Of a stretch of DNA of 64,000 bases, positions 23,859 to 34,197 are shown in pieces; position 1 is the first letter of the stretch, and the number at the start of each line of letters is the position of its first letter. Source of the stretch: Notolepis coatsorum (Eukaryota; Chordata; Actinopteri; Aulopiformes; Paralepididae); assembly GCA_963971535.1 (NCBI GenBank), contig OZ020585.1, positions 160,076,211 to 160,140,210 on the forward strand. The letters are read 5' to 3'. The notes beneath the pieces were generated by a model, which ran no database searches, was not told the origin of the DNA, and saw nothing but the letters and a program-made list of their open reading frames with translations. Both the position numbers and the translations under genes were made by a program.

Positions 23859-24345
23859 TGCAGCACGGTGGTGTAGTGGTTAACACTGTCGCCTCACAGC
23901 AAGAAGGTCCAGGGTTCGATTCCCGCTTGGGGACCAGGTTTCCATGATGCCAGGTACCCAGGTGGGGTATCTCCCAGGCCTTTCTGTGTGGAGTTTGCAT
24001 GTTCTCCCCGTGCTCGCAAGGGTTTCCCCCCCGATAAGATAAACCCAATGGAAAAACATGCACAACAACAGATCGCTAACGCTGTGGTGTCCTTGACGAA
24101 GACGGACAGGAGCACTTGGATTGGTCCCCGGGGCGCGGCTCACGTTGACGCCCTATCTGCTCCCGGCTGCCGATGGGGGGAAGGACGACGGGATGGGTCA
24201 AGCGCAGAGACTCAATCGCATCGGCGACTGAGGAAAGACAATGCATGTGTGTGTGTGTGTGTGTATCCCGGTGTGTGTGTGCCGCTCCAATTGCATGTCC
24301 AGTTCGTTGCATGCCGAATAAAGACCCCCCTAAAGAGGTCCTGCA
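23859..24345 (+). mobile_element. tRNA-derived SINE (DANA/V-SINE-like head) inside the Gypsy element
   Basis: The head reads GCACGGTGGTGTAGTGGTTA (box A) with GGTTCGATTCCC (box B), then GCCTTTCTGTGTGGAGTTTG and CATGTTCTCCCCGTG, a well-known fish SINE body. A TG microsatellite at 24,245-24,282 and AATAAAGACCCCC lie near the 3' end. The exact 3' limit is uncertain. Confidence 0.85.
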
Positions 24346-24594
24346 TTATTATATTTGGTTATGTCCTGCGTTATTTCTCTCAGCTGGAATTGGGCTTTGA
24401 TGTGTTGAAACCACGGCCGGGGATTATGCTGCCAAAAGTCAGGCAACTTGACGGTCGCAGCGTAAATGTTCGCTTGTAACATATTAGCGTCGTTAGCATT
24501 CGGCTCGGGTGCTTGCGGTTGCGTGACGCCGTTGCCTTGAGACATAATGCTAATGTTGTTAACGTTAACAAATGTTCTTCACAGGGTCACCAAT

Positions 24595-25833
24595 GTGGCG
24601 ATAAGTAAGTAGTGAGCCAGAGACGTAGGTCGAGTTGAGTACTTTACTTATCCTTACACATAGTAGGGGTGGACGGTATAAACGGTATAAACGGTATTAA
24701 TTTGCTCTACGGTATGGATTTTGACTATACCGTTTAACCGGTAGAGCAGCTCTAAAATAGCAATGACGTCATGTAACCACAGCGCGACTATTTCAATCGC
24801 ATTTGCCCCTAAAAATAGATAGAATTAGTCATAGATAATAGATATGTGCAAACTGGAAAAAGTTATTTAGGAGGCTTCGCGCAGTGGGCGTGTCAACACG
24901 CAATTGTCATTTCATAATAAACACATATCACTGCGGCGCACAGCAAGTTTCAATTTCAGTTCCTGGCATTTTTAACCAGTGGAGAAAGGTAAGATATTTC
25001 CCTATCGTTTTTCTTATATGAATTATTCTACGTTAATAAAACATACCTGGTGATCAACTACAGTTTGCTGTAAACATTACGATATGTGTGTAGTGTTATG
25101 ATAACGACGGCAGCAGCGGGAGCCGGGAGGAAGGCGTGCAGCAGTGGATTTGCGAATAGCATGCAGCTGCAGAGCCGCAGAGCCAGTGGCTCTTTCAGGT
25201 CTGGTCACAGGCCCGTCAAACAGCGCCCCCCCACCCTTGCGCCGTTCTGACCCCCATCGTCTCTAAGCATTTTGTGTGTCAATTTGTTGACACATGTGTC
25301 AATTTGTTGACACATGTGTCAATTTGTTGACACAATTGTCAATTCTTAAAGCTGAGGATGAGTGGCACCTTTGTCTCAATTCTTATTCAATTCAATTCGC
25401 TCTGCGGCTCTGCAGCTACATATGCTTCTAGCAAAATCCAGCCCCGCTGTTTGCAATGGGAGCAGGAGTCTCGACTCGGGACTTATTTTATTTGGAATAT
25501 AATGACTTTATACGCAAAAGTAGCCTAGTTTTAAGTTAAAATATTATAAATCTACATGCCTTGAGGATGTCATTCTTTATATAGCCTGCCTATCAGGCAA
25601 AAAAAATTATTCTAACAGAAACACTGATACCGTGATATATACCGTTACCGTCTATGCTTCAAATTATACCGTGATATACATTTTAGACCATACCGTCCAC
25701 CCCTAACACATAGCATTTACAACCGTCACCCGGAACCGGAAGTTGCATTTAACCTTTTCCCTAACCAGTACAACCCACACTCTTAAAGGCACAAGCCCAC
25801 CTTGGTGAATGTCTCTTAATATAGGTCACCACA
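24595..25833 (-). repeat. Gypsy 5' LTR, split by a hAT element
   Basis: The LTR occupies 24,595-24,663 and 25,706-25,833. It starts TGTGGCGATAAG and ends GGTCACCACA, like the left LTR. The hAT at 24,664-25,705 separates the halves, with ACACATAG duplicated at the break. Confidence 0.92.
24664..25705. mobile_element. hAT element, TIR TAGGGGTGGACGGTATAAA, inside the LTR
   Basis: The ends are TAGGGGTGGACGGTATAAAC and CCATACCGTCCACCCCTA, with a perfect TSD ACACATAG at 24,656-24,663 and 25,706-25,713. Because it sits in the Gypsy LTR, it is younger than that insertion. The interior includes a 22-bp palindromic tandem repeat (GTCAATTTGTTGACACAT, 25,278-25,340) and the shared module CTTGAGGATGTCATTCTTTA. 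Confidence 0.94.
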
Positions 25834-25996
25834 ATACTATAGTTTAAGGCTACTTTCACTGTTTTACTGCATTACAGTGCTGTTGTATTGTCGTTTAAAA
25901 ATATATATGTTACATATATTGTTGGTGCTCGTTACATTTTGGTGGGTGCTCCTAAATTTTTGCTGGTGCTCCCAACTTTTTTTTTTTTTTTTTTTT
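25834..25996. other. Unassigned stretch between the Gypsy element and LINE B
   Basis: A/T-rich, with GGTGCTC repeats (TTGGTGCTCG, GGTGGGTGCTCC, TGGTGCTCCC) and a T run at 25,978-25,996 directly before the LINE. No gene was seen. Confidence 0.4.
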
Positions 25997-26442
25997 AAAG
26001 GCGAAGCAGCGCCTCTACCACCTGAGACAGTTAAGGAAGTTCAGAGTATCTGGGAAGATACTACAGTCCTTCTACTCCGGAGCTGTAGAGAGCATCTTGA
26101 CTGGAACATCACTGCCTGGTATGGTAACAGCACGGCACAGGACAAGAAGGCCCTACAGAGAGTGGTGCGCTCAGCCGAGCGTACCACGGGTATTGCACTA
26201 CCACCCCTGCAGGTCCTATACAACAAGAGGTGCAAATCCAGAGCCTGCAGAATAATGAAAGACCCTCACAACCCCAACAACAGCCTGTTCAAGCTGCTGC
26301 GGTCAGGCAAACACCTGCGAACACCAGCAACTAGGACAGAGAGACTTCGGCTCAGCTTCTTCCCCCAGGCCATCAGAGCCTTGAACACTGAACTCTCCAC
26401 ACACAAGCACACATGAGCACACACACAACACACACACTGTAC
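25997..26442 (+). mobile_element. LINE family B (plus), ORF2 C-terminus
   Basis: The frame reads TAWYGNSTAQDKKALQRVV, then RSAERTTGIALPPLQ, then RIMKDPHNPNNSLFKLL and RLSFFPQAIRALN, the C-terminal region of a fish L2/Rex-like ORF2. It starts at the same AAAGGCGAAGCAGCGCC point as the minus copy near 14,970, with the same frame slip. It is cut by a hAT at CACTGTAC (26,435-26,442). Confidence 0.88.
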
Positions 26443-26853
26443 TAGGGCTGACCTTCGAAGCTTTTTTTGGCAATCGAAGCTTCGGGGTCGAGCTTAGATT
26501 TTAATTCGAAGCTTCGATTTTTCTTTTTTAGTTTTTTTTTTATCTTATGTTGTGGGACTTGTACAGCACTTTCGTAAACTTTGTTGTTTTTAAATGTGCT
26601 CTATAAATAAAGTGGGTTGGATTAATTAATTAAGTAGCCCCTTTCGTGACTGTGACGCATCCAACAAGGTTTCACTCGGCTGTGTGATTTAATTCAAGGT
26701 GGATCGCTGTTGTCGTTTGAACAACTTCAGATTTCATGGGAACTACCAATCCCCCAAATCAAGAATGTTTAAGATGAATGAAGTAAGATTTTGATTATTT
26801 GAAATATGGCCTGTGTAGACTAAACTATGCACAGAATTATGTCAGTCTACAAG

Positions 26854-27220
26854 TAGTGATGCACGATATATCGGCCGCCGATATAATATCGGCCGATATG
26901 GCCGTTTTTTTACACATCGGTATCGGTCCGATATCAAGATAGGACCGATATTAAAAAAAAACAAATTTTTTTTTTTTTTTTCTTTCTTCTTTTTACATGT
27001 TTTGGCCTTAAATAGTTTCAAAATATCAGTCATTTCTGAAAATAAGTTACAAAAGTAAAAAAAAATATGCGTTTTGGAAAATAGCTCTTTATTTGATTAT
27101 CATAAAAAAGTGTTTTCTATACAGAGATATCGACATCGGTAAATATCGGTATCGGCCAGAACAGCAATATTAATATCGGTTATCGGTATCGGCCATAATT
27201 TTCACATCGGTGCATCACTA
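26854..27220. mobile_element. hAT MITE, TIR TAGTGATGCACGATA
   Basis: A 367-bp element with ends TAGTGATGCACGATATATCG and TTCACATCGGTGCATCACTA and a perfect TSD TCTACAAG at 26,846-26,853 and 27,221-27,228. ATCGGCCGATA palindromes mark the arms. No coding sequence. Confidence 0.94.
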
Positions 27221-27507
27221 TCTACAAGGTCCGGATTCTACATGGTCCGGCAATGTAGACCTTGTAGACTCCACTACAGACCAATTATCAGTGAATGTTC
27301 ATGCATTTTTAAGAAGGGCAACTTCCACAAAGAAACAAAGAACTCACCAAAACATCTCAGTAGCACCTTATCTAAATGTTATATTTCATATATGGAGATT
27401 CATATTTATTTATGTATTGCATGCATTTCTACATTTTATTTCCTATTTTGTTTATTCATCCCAGTATCTTTCTTTCTATGTGTGGAATTCTACAAGGCGC
27501 GCGCACG

Positions 27508-27545
<38 letters not shown>

Positions 27546-27550
<5 letters not shown>

Positions 27551-27600
27551 ACATTTAGTCATTTAGCTGACGCTTTTATCCAAAGCGACTTACAAGTTCT
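27546..27600 (+). repeat. Fragment of a widespread teleost SINE/LINE 3' sequence
   Basis: It contains CATTTAGCTGACGCTTTTAT and CCAAAGCGACTTACAA, a block I recognise as common in fish genomes as part of a SINE or LINE 3' region. It follows a 50-bp CA run. Family and limits are not certain. Confidence 0.5.
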
Positions 27601-27836
27601 GTACGACAAGACAGCAAGAAGGGTACAACTCTATCAGCTGAGTAACAATGTTCATCAAAGTGTTGCGTGTTACAGTGTAGGTTAGTTTATTAGGACAAGT
27701 GCATGACAGTAAGGTTAGTCACGGTTAGATTTTTAATTTTTTTTTATCATTTCAGATAATGGTTGAAGAAGTGAGTCTTTTTAGTCGACGGCGAAAGATT
27801 GGACGGGATTCGGCTGTCCTAACTGGGATGGGTAGT

Positions 27837-27879
<43 letters not shown>

Positions 27880-28029
27880 TCGAAGTAAAAAAAAAAAAAA
27901 TTTAACACATTTTTTTGAAAAAAAAATATATATATATATTTTTTTTTAAACTTCGATTTTTTTTTAAATGTTCGAAGCTTGTGCCATCGAACGAAGCTTC
28001 GAAGCTTCGAAGTATTTAAGACAGCCCTA

Positions 28030-28306
28030 CACTGTACACGCTCACACACTAGCAGCCACTTTAACATGAGCACACACACACTCATGCTGCACACGCTCAC
28101 ACTTATGGTCACTTTACAAAAGGAAAGGTCACTTTAAGAATAGTATAGTATAACGTGAGATTGTATAATATAGCATTGTATAGCAGTGTACATAAAGACC
28201 CAGTGCCTCATCCGTAGCTAACAGTGTATTGCACTACCACAGGACCTAGCATGTCCTACCATGTTCTGTAAATAATTCATGTACACGATATGCCCTACTT
28301 TGATTA
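28030..28306 (+). mobile_element. LINE family B (plus), 3' UTR piece
   Basis: It resumes after the CACTGTAC duplication with CACGCTCACACACTAGCAGC and ends CACGATATGCCCTACTTTG. The same order, reversed, is visible at 13,390-13,560 in the minus copy. It is interrupted at TTA (28,304-28,306) by a Harbinger-like element. Confidence 0.85.
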
Positions 28307-28461
28307 GGCCTAACAAAAATAATGGTTTGTTTCCGGTTGCCGACCGACCCTGCAGATTTATGTGCGACCCAATTTATTTTATGGGAGTTTCTATTTGCGG
28401 AAAAGAATACGCATTTTGTAGAGCGCCCTTTGTTCCAGTAGAGAGCGCCAGACTCCAGCAA

Positions 28462-28644
28462 ATGGCCGCAAGCTACAGTGTCAACATGGATGTGTGCACC
28501 GTAACCATTGTTTGTTTGTGCGGTGTGCCTCCTGAAATAGTCAGACTGGGTGCAAAAACATTTGAAGACGTGCTCCTAGAAGTAAAACAGTGCACATGTC
28601 GCTTTATATCAGCAGCTGGCAAAGTGGATAGAGCGGACAAATAG
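28462..28644 (+). CDS. Unidentified small ORF in the Harbinger-like element
   Basis: A 60-residue frame starts MAASYSVNMDVCTVTIVCLC, then GVPPEIVRLGAKTFEDVL, and ends at a stop. The same frame stays coding-like beyond the stop for about 24 residues (TDIANDVLSMQPPPSLGR). It reads like a decayed N-terminal exon of a transposon protein: hydrophobic and acidic residues are spaced as in a folded domain. I do not recognise the family. It could also be chance. Confidence 0.35.
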   Translation: MAASYSVNMDVCTVTIVCLCGVPPEIVRLGAKTFEDVLLEVKQCTCRFISAAGKVDRADK

Positions 28645-28709
28645 ACAGACATTGCCAACGATGTATTGTCTATGCAACCACCACCCAGCTTGGGTCGCAT
28701 GCCGGCGCC

Positions 28710-28961
28710 GTGTTAAGCTTATTTCAATTCAAGTACTTAGCACTGAAGTGCAAGGCTCCAGCGCCAGAACCTGTACCCTCCACAAGCCAGTCTGCCTTCG
28801 ACTTGCTGTTTCGTGCACAGCAACGTATACATTTGCCTCCGCTGAGAACTGAACAAAATAAAAAAGACGAGTTGAGGAATGCCATTATCAAGATACCTCC
28901 AAACCAGGCGGTGGGGTTTTCTGTCCAGGCGAGCACAAACCAAGGCTCAGAATTGGTGACG
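28710..28961 (+). CDS. Unidentified exon-like ORF ending in a GTGAGT donor
   Basis: The frame contains KAPAPEPVPSTSQSAFDLLF, RAQQRIHLPPLRTEQNKK and DELRNAIIKIPPNQAVGF. It runs to ACG|GTGAGT at 28,961/28,962, a consensus 5' splice site, and closes soon after. Codon use and residue mix look real. It probably belongs to the same gene as 28,462-28,644, in a shifted frame. Downstream exons were not found before the hAT at 29,011 or after it. Confidence 0.4.
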
Positions 28962-29010
28962 GTGAGTTAACTATTTTACTAAAATGGAACGAGTCTCTGT
29001 CTGTATGTAC

Positions 29011-29953
29011 TAGGGATGCCCCGATCACGTTTTTTGCCACCGATACCGATCACCGATCGTCGTGAGCCATATCGGCCGATACCGATCCGATACCGATCGT
29101 TTTTGATTAAAAAGAAATTAAAAATGATTTTATATAAAAAATTTTTTTCTTTTTTTTTTAATAAAATATATATATTATATAATTAGACTTGTACTTGTAT
29201 TATCTGCGAGACATCGCCACCACGCAACAAGTCAAAATGCTCGCTATCTGCAAACAGCTCCACTGTCTGTGTGTACTCTAGTAGCCCAGCTCCAAAAAGG
29301 ATTCTCCGGCGCTGCAGCGGGACCCTATTGGTAACGTTATGCTTTGGTCATTTCACATTCAGCAAGCCCTCAGCTCGAATACGCATTAAATCAATGTTAT
29401 AAGACATTGATATCAAGAGCTATCTGTAGCTACTGCTAGCCGGCTAGATGACGTTAAGACAGAACTTTAGTTCAATGGGACATTTCGTTTTGAACAGTAA
29501 ACTAACGTCAGCTAACGCAAGCTAACGCAAGCTACCGGAGGTATGAACATGGACTACTAGATTTTCTGGATCATTTGTTGATATCAGGAGCTATCGGTAG
29601 CTAGCCGGCTAAATACCGTTAGACAATGCCTACTAAACGTGAATAGTTGACTGGGTAATTTTGTTTAAACAGTAACGATAGCTAGGTAGCTAACGTTAGC
29701 GCAGGTCGAATGCACTACAGACTCGAGCAGAGGAGCCGCACCTCTTTGTTTACAAACTCTACACGGGGGCGGGCGGGGCTAGGAAGGAGGAGCAGTTTGC
29801 AGGTCCTGTGCGTCTGAGACAAGCGAGTGAGATATCCACTTGATCAGTTTCCGCGATCGGCGAATATGACTCATTATCGGAATTCCCCGATCGCATATTT
29901 ATACTGATTATCGGCCGATAACGATCGGTGGCCGATCGATCGGGGCATCCCTA
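29011..29953. mobile_element. hAT element, TIR TAGGGATGCCCCGATCACG
   Basis: The ends are TAGGGATGCCCCGATCACG and CGATCGGGGCATCCCTA, with a perfect TSD GTATGTAC at 29,003-29,010 and 29,954-29,961. The arms are rich in ACCGATC. The interior carries the CTGCGAGACATCGCCACC / AAACAGCTCCACTGTCTGTG module shared with 7528-8529 and 17,424-19,036. Confidence 0.94.
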
Positions 29954-29961
29954 GTATGTAC

Positions 29962-30858
29962 TGTATCGTTCTGTCATACTAATTGTTAGGAAGAATGAGG
30001 CAGGGTTTATGCTTCTTTGGGGTTGTTTAATTCCATTGATATCGGTTACATACAGGTGAATACCTCACTCGTCATCACACCACAGCTGCTTTTACACGTG
30101 TATTCCACAACAACAAACTAACTTCCGGTGCCACCCCCCATCTCTCCCGGGCGGAAACACACCCCCAGCTAACAGTGACACACACAACATTATTACAGTA
30201 CGTTTCATTTTCATGCAAGCACTGTTTCTGTAATAGTATGAATTTGAGATAATATTTTTTACAATCAAGTTTAATTAAATAGTAAAAAAGTGCAGTCCAT
30301 GTCAAGAATGAGAACAGCTCTCTGACGTCGGGATATTTAGTGAGTATATTTAGGGGTGGCATTTTTTGTACTACCTTTGTACATTGTACTTTTGTAGTAC
30401 AGTGTCTTTGTATTTTAACCTTTAGTACATGTGTGGTATTTACTATAATAAAAGCTTTTTGCTGGGAGTCGGATGTGTGGTATATCTGGTTGTGGATTTC
30501 ATCCTATTCCTAGATCTGACTTGTTTTAATAACATACATAAATATTTCTTCTTTGATTTGATGGGCAGTGGCAATTTCTAGATCTTTCAATCTCTCCATT
30601 GAATGATCAGAATATTGGCACAAAAGGTGTGAATGACAGTCTGACATTTTTATATAAAAAAATAAACTGACATTTCAATTGTTCTGCGCTTTAAATACGT
30701 ACATGAATGTCAGAACTTTAATACTAGAAAAAAAATTCCCTTAGTATCCAGTTGCCGTGGGAAAGAATAAAATAAAATAATAAAATAAAATAAATTCCCT
30801 ACCTACCCATGGCCAAACTGACAACCAACAGGAAACCAGCAATATTTTTTGTTATGCC
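29962..30858. other. Right part of the Harbinger-like element
   Basis: Mostly A/T-rich with no convincing exon. TTATTACAGTACG near 30,192 and similar sites could be acceptors, but no coding stretch follows. An AAAATAAAATAA run at 30,768-30,795 precedes the right TIR. Confidence 0.4.
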
Positions 30859-31008
30859 TTACTTGTATTATTGCACAATGTCGTTCTATTGGATTCTTAT
30901 TATATTATTATATATTACTATTGTATTATGCACAATCGTTGCGGGCAAGACCCCCCGCATTTCATTGTATACTTGTATGCCGTGACAAATAAAACTCTTG
31001 ACTTGACA
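30859..31008 (+). mobile_element. LINE family B (plus), 3' terminus
   Basis: It contains GTTGCGGGCAAGACCCCCCG, CATTTCATTGTATACTTG and AATAAAACTCTTGACTTGAC, the family B 3' end that mirrors 13,234-13,330. Its tail abuts LINE A sequence at 31,009, so family B inserted into the LINE A 3' UTR. Confidence 0.9.
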
Positions 31009-31248
31009 TACCCAACCTCCTCCAATGTACAGTTTCTTCCACCTCAAATGTATACTCTCTTGTTTAGACTCTTTTTGTATCACAAACAGTACTGTATATT
31101 TGTAGATCTGGTATGTCATAAATGTCTAGATGTAACAGTATACTGTCTACCTGTATGTCGTGTATGTTATGATGAATTGAAAATGGGGGACCCTGATGTA
31201 AACAAGACGAAAATCTTTCTCTGGTCTGCATCCCCTTAACAATTGTTG
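31009..31248 (+). mobile_element. L2-like LINE family A, 3' terminus (end of the dispersed copy)
   Basis: It starts ATACCCAACCTCCTCCAATG, exactly the 3' UTR sequence expected after the break at 7494 when compared with the intact UTR at 32,700-32,760 (minus). It then runs through GAATTGAAAATGGGGGACCC and CATCCCCTTAACAATTGTTG to a (TTGA)n junction shared with the inverted copy that follows. Confidence 0.85.
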
Positions 31249-31768
31249 AGCTTGATTGATTGATTGATTGAAAACTTTATTAACAGATTGCAGAATGGGT
31301 ACAATACAGTACGGCTCAATACACACAATTGTTAAGGGGATGCAGACCAGAGAAAGACTTTCGTCTTGTTTACATCAGGGTCGCCCATTTTCAATTCATC
31401 ATAACATTTATGACATACACGAGTCACGACATATACATAGATATACAGTACTGTTACATCCAGACATTTATGACATACAAGATATACAAATATACAGTAC
31501 TGTCTGTTTAAGAGACAGAGTTTCTAAAAGAGAATATATACATTTGAGGGGGAAGAAACTGTACATTGGAGGGGGTTGAGTGGGGTGGGGGGGGTCGTTT
31601 GGACATTTACCGGGGCCAGTTTCGAATTGCAGCCTTCCATGTGCTCTTTGAGAGCGGTTTTGAAGGTGGGTAGGGATTTACATTTTTTACGGCTGTGGGT
31701 AGGGCATTCCACATTGTTGTGGCATAGTTGCGAAACGTGTTTAGTACCTTGTTTGAGCCGAATCTGTG
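31249..31768 (-). mobile_element. L2-like LINE family A, inverted 3' copy
   Basis: Tail-to-tail with the preceding copy: (TTGA)n, TATTAACAGATTGCAGAATG, the GGACCCTGATG block in reverse, a G-rich UTR strand (GGAGGGGGTTGAGTGGGG), and ORF2 C-terminal codons (CHNNVECPTHSRKKCKSLP, minus). A short plus-strand family A tail (31,769-31,828, ATTCTGCACTCTGTTAATAA) is joined to its truncated end. Confidence 0.85.
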
Positions 31769-31828
31769 TTGTACAGCTGTACTGTATTGTACCCATTCTG
31801 CACTCTGTTAATAACATTTTCAATCAAT

Positions 31829-32403
31829 CAAGGCCCAGTCGGTATGGAAAAGTGGCAGAAACGCCCAACATATCATGTGCGGTCTATAAGCATAGCATAG
31901 CCTCTCAAGTAAACCGAAACAGTGGCTGAAATGCTCAACAGTTGAGATGTTCGGTCATTATTAGTAACGAGCTGAATAAAAGCACATTTCTCTCTCTCTA
32001 TACATAGAGTCGCACCAGTTTCTGACCTAACGTCACTCATAACGTGGTATTAGCATAGTGTAGATTTAGCATTAGCATAGCAGCTAGCTGGTCCAGCTAC
32101 CTCTGGCCAAGGCCCAGTCTGTATGGAAAAGTGGCAGAAACGCCAAACAGATCAGATGTGCGGTCAGTAGATGAATAAAAGCAGATTTTACTGTAACAAA
32201 ACGGAGATGTCTACATGAACCTAATGTACCTTTGTTTACCAGAACGACAAGACTCCAGAAATGACCAATAGTATCTACCTGCACAGCCGGAGAGCAACGA
32301 TCACAGGGCCGCGCTGTGGGGTCTGCATGAGCTCCGCGCATGCGCCGTGAGGGCCGCTCAGCAGCGCCACCCACCCAATGGCTGAATTGGAGTATTGCGA
32401 CTG
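31829..32403. other. Unassigned region with a partial duplication
   Basis: AAGGCCCAGTC(G/T)GTATGGAA with AGTGGCAGAAACGCC occurs at 31,829 and 32,108, followed each time by sequence on the theme GTGCGGTC...AATAAAAGCA. This is a diverged 280-bp duplication. No open frame or RNA gene was seen. Confidence 0.5.
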
Positions 32404-32406
32404 GAC

Positions 32407-32454
<48 letters not shown>

Positions 32455-33509
32455 AATTGTATTAACATATTGCAGAATGGGTACAATACAGTACAGCTCA
32501 ATACACACAATTGTTAAGGGGATGCAGACCAGAGAAAAACGTTTGTCTTGTTTACATCAGGGTCCCTCATTTGCAATTCATCATAACATATATGACATAC
32601 ATGACATACAGATAGACAGTACTGCTACATCTAGACATTTATGACATACCAGATTTACAAATACAGTACTGTTTGTGATACATAAAATAGTCTAAAAAAG
32701 AGATATATACATTTGACGAATAAACTGTACATTGGAGGAGGTTGGGTGGGGGGGTAGGTTGGGTAGGTGGGGTGGGGGGGGGGACTGTAAATTGGAGGTG
32801 GTTGGGTGGGTGGGGGGGGGGGGTTGGGTAGGCGGGGTGGGGGGGGGGGTAACTGTACATTTGGAGGGGGTTGGGTTAGGACATTTACTGTACATTGGAG
32901 GGGGTTGGGTTAGGACATACAGGGGCCAGTTTCGAATGGCAGTCTCCCAGTAGGAGCTCTTTGAGAGTGGTTTTGAGAGTGGGTAGTGATTCACATTCCT
33001 TTACAGCTGTGGGTAGGGCATTCCACATTGATGTGGCATAATTGCTAAACGCGTTTAGTCCCTTGTTTGAGACGAATCTGGGTTTAACATGATTTGTGGA
33101 GCTCCCTCTGGTGTTGTGGTCGTGGTATTCACTGACCTTTGGGAAGTATTTTGACATGTACATGGGTACCTTAGTCATGTAGTGTATCTTGTAGACCAGG
33201 CCCATTGCAAGTTGCTGTACTCTGTCGTCTACTCTAAGCCATCCTAGGTTGTCAAAGTGGGCAGGGGTGAGGTGGGTTCTAGGAGTAAGGTCAAGCAGTA
33301 CTCTGACCAGTTTGTTTTGTGATGTTTGTAATTTAGATTTTAGCGCCTTTGAGGTGCTTTGGTACTATGAGGTGCAAGCATAGTCGTAGTACCCTTGAAT
33401 GAGTGCTCCTGCCAGAGTCTTCAGGGTATTCTTGTTTACCAGAGAGGAGATCCGGTACAAGAATCGAGTTTGTTGGTTGACTTTTTTGATTACATTGGAT
33501 GCCATTTTG
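32404..33509 (-). mobile_element. L2-like LINE family A, minus copy with full 3' UTR and ORF2 C-terminus
   Basis: From the left: a (TGAT)n tail, the 3' block, a long G-rich UTR (32,735-32,910 on this strand), then minus-strand codons YATSMWNALPTAVKECESLP, GLVYKIHYMTKVP, and the region of SSLVNKNTLKTLAGALIQG. It ends at CATTGGATGCCATTTTG, where a hAT interrupts. The LINE resumes at 35,932. Several frame breaks are present, for example near 33,366. Confidence 0.9.
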
Positions 33510-34082
33510 CAGGGTTCGAATTATCATCTGAGAGCTATGGGGGCCACCTGAATTTTTTTTCTTTTTTTTACAATTTTTTTCCTGAAATTGTGGCTGTTTT
33601 CGAAGTCATATTTAGAGGAATATCTCATTAGGATATTGTGTGATGTCATTATTCAGTCTCATTCTTAACAATCAATATTTGTTCATTTTCTTACTCACCT
33701 CTGATATATAATGCCATATTTACTTATTTGCATTTTGCACCTTATAAAATACAACAATTTAATTTGAAAAATGAGACCAAATTTATGAATTTGAATTAAC
33801 ATGTATTTGTCTCTGCACTTATAAATCAAAAACTAACAAAATAATCGAATGGAAAATAAATAGTTGTATGGCACAACAGCAGCATTTATCAGGAATCAGT
33901 AAGTAACATTATCATCTGATAATAAAATGAACATAAAATAAATACTTGTATAAATCAAAATAAATAATGTTATAAACAAATGTGCACAGGTAATCAAGAG
34001 AACTGAATGAAAAATAAATTAGAAGTAGCAGCATCTTCTTAGAACAACGAGAAGAAAAGTAACTACTGCAGCACGTCGCCGA

Positions 34083-34183
34083 CATGCAGACCGGAAGAGC
34101 CGGGATTCGAGCCACTGACCTCTTTTATCCAAAGTGAGTAGTGACGACTATAGCTCTACCTCCTGAGCTACAGCCGCCACATC
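34083..34183 (-). repeat. tRNA-like SINE head fragment
   Basis: The minus strand reads GGCGGCTGTAGCTCAGGAGG (box A) with GGCTCGAATCCCGGC as box B, but with an enlarged middle. Too long between boxes for a normal tRNA, so most likely a tRNA-derived SINE head. Confidence 0.6.
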
Positions 34184-34197
34184 ATGATGACTTAAAG

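Larger units (their letters stand above)
19517..25833 (-). mobile_element. Ty3/Gypsy LTR retrotransposon, degraded, CsRn1-like
   Basis: A fossil LTR element on the minus strand with two about 200-bp LTRs. Its parts, from the 5' LTR on the right, are: a primer-binding site TGGTGACCC that fits tRNA-Trp, a gag region (about 24,545 to 23,250) with a CHCC zinc knuckle of the CsRn1 kind, a protease and reverse transcriptase/RNase H region (about 23,250 to 21,550) with the YLDDILVA box, an integrase region (about 21,550 to 20,300) with an HHCC-type finger, and a purine-rich tract beside the 3' LTR. It is broken: two SINEs and one hAT are inserted and there are roughly a handful of further coding breaks. 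The two LTRs differ by only a few percent, so the insertion is fairly young. Clade naming is from motif memory. Confidence 0.9.
26443..28029. mobile_element. hAT element, TIR TAGGGCTGACCTTCGAAGC
   Basis: The ends are TAGGGCTGACCTTCGAAGC and CTTCGAAGTATTTAAGACAG followed by CCCTA, with a perfect TSD CACTGTAC at 26,435-26,442 and 28,030-28,037. TTCGAAGC motifs fill both arms. It contains a smaller MITE (26,854-27,220), a CA run, and a widespread fish repeat at 27,546. Confidence 0.93.
28307..30858 (+). mobile_element. Harbinger-like element with unidentified coding exons
   Basis: The imperfect TIRs of about 45 bp are GGCCTAACAAAAATAATGG on the left and, reversed, GGCATAACAAAAAATATTG on the right; both continue with TTTCC(G/T)GTTG. 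A TTA TSD lies at 28,304-28,306 and 30,859-30,861. The LINE B copy is continuous across it by comparison with the minus copy (ACTATGTTACCTG), which confirms these limits. It is 2.55 kb including a nested hAT (29,011-29,953). The left third has coding-like sequence with a splice donor. No known Harbinger transposase domain was recognised, so the superfamily rests on the TSD only. Confidence 0.7.

Noticed and set aside
28291-30864. TGCC(C/T)TACTT read as a 10-bp target duplication of the Harbinger-like element
   Set aside because: Alignment with the other LINE B copy shows that the true duplication is TTA; the longer match is chance.
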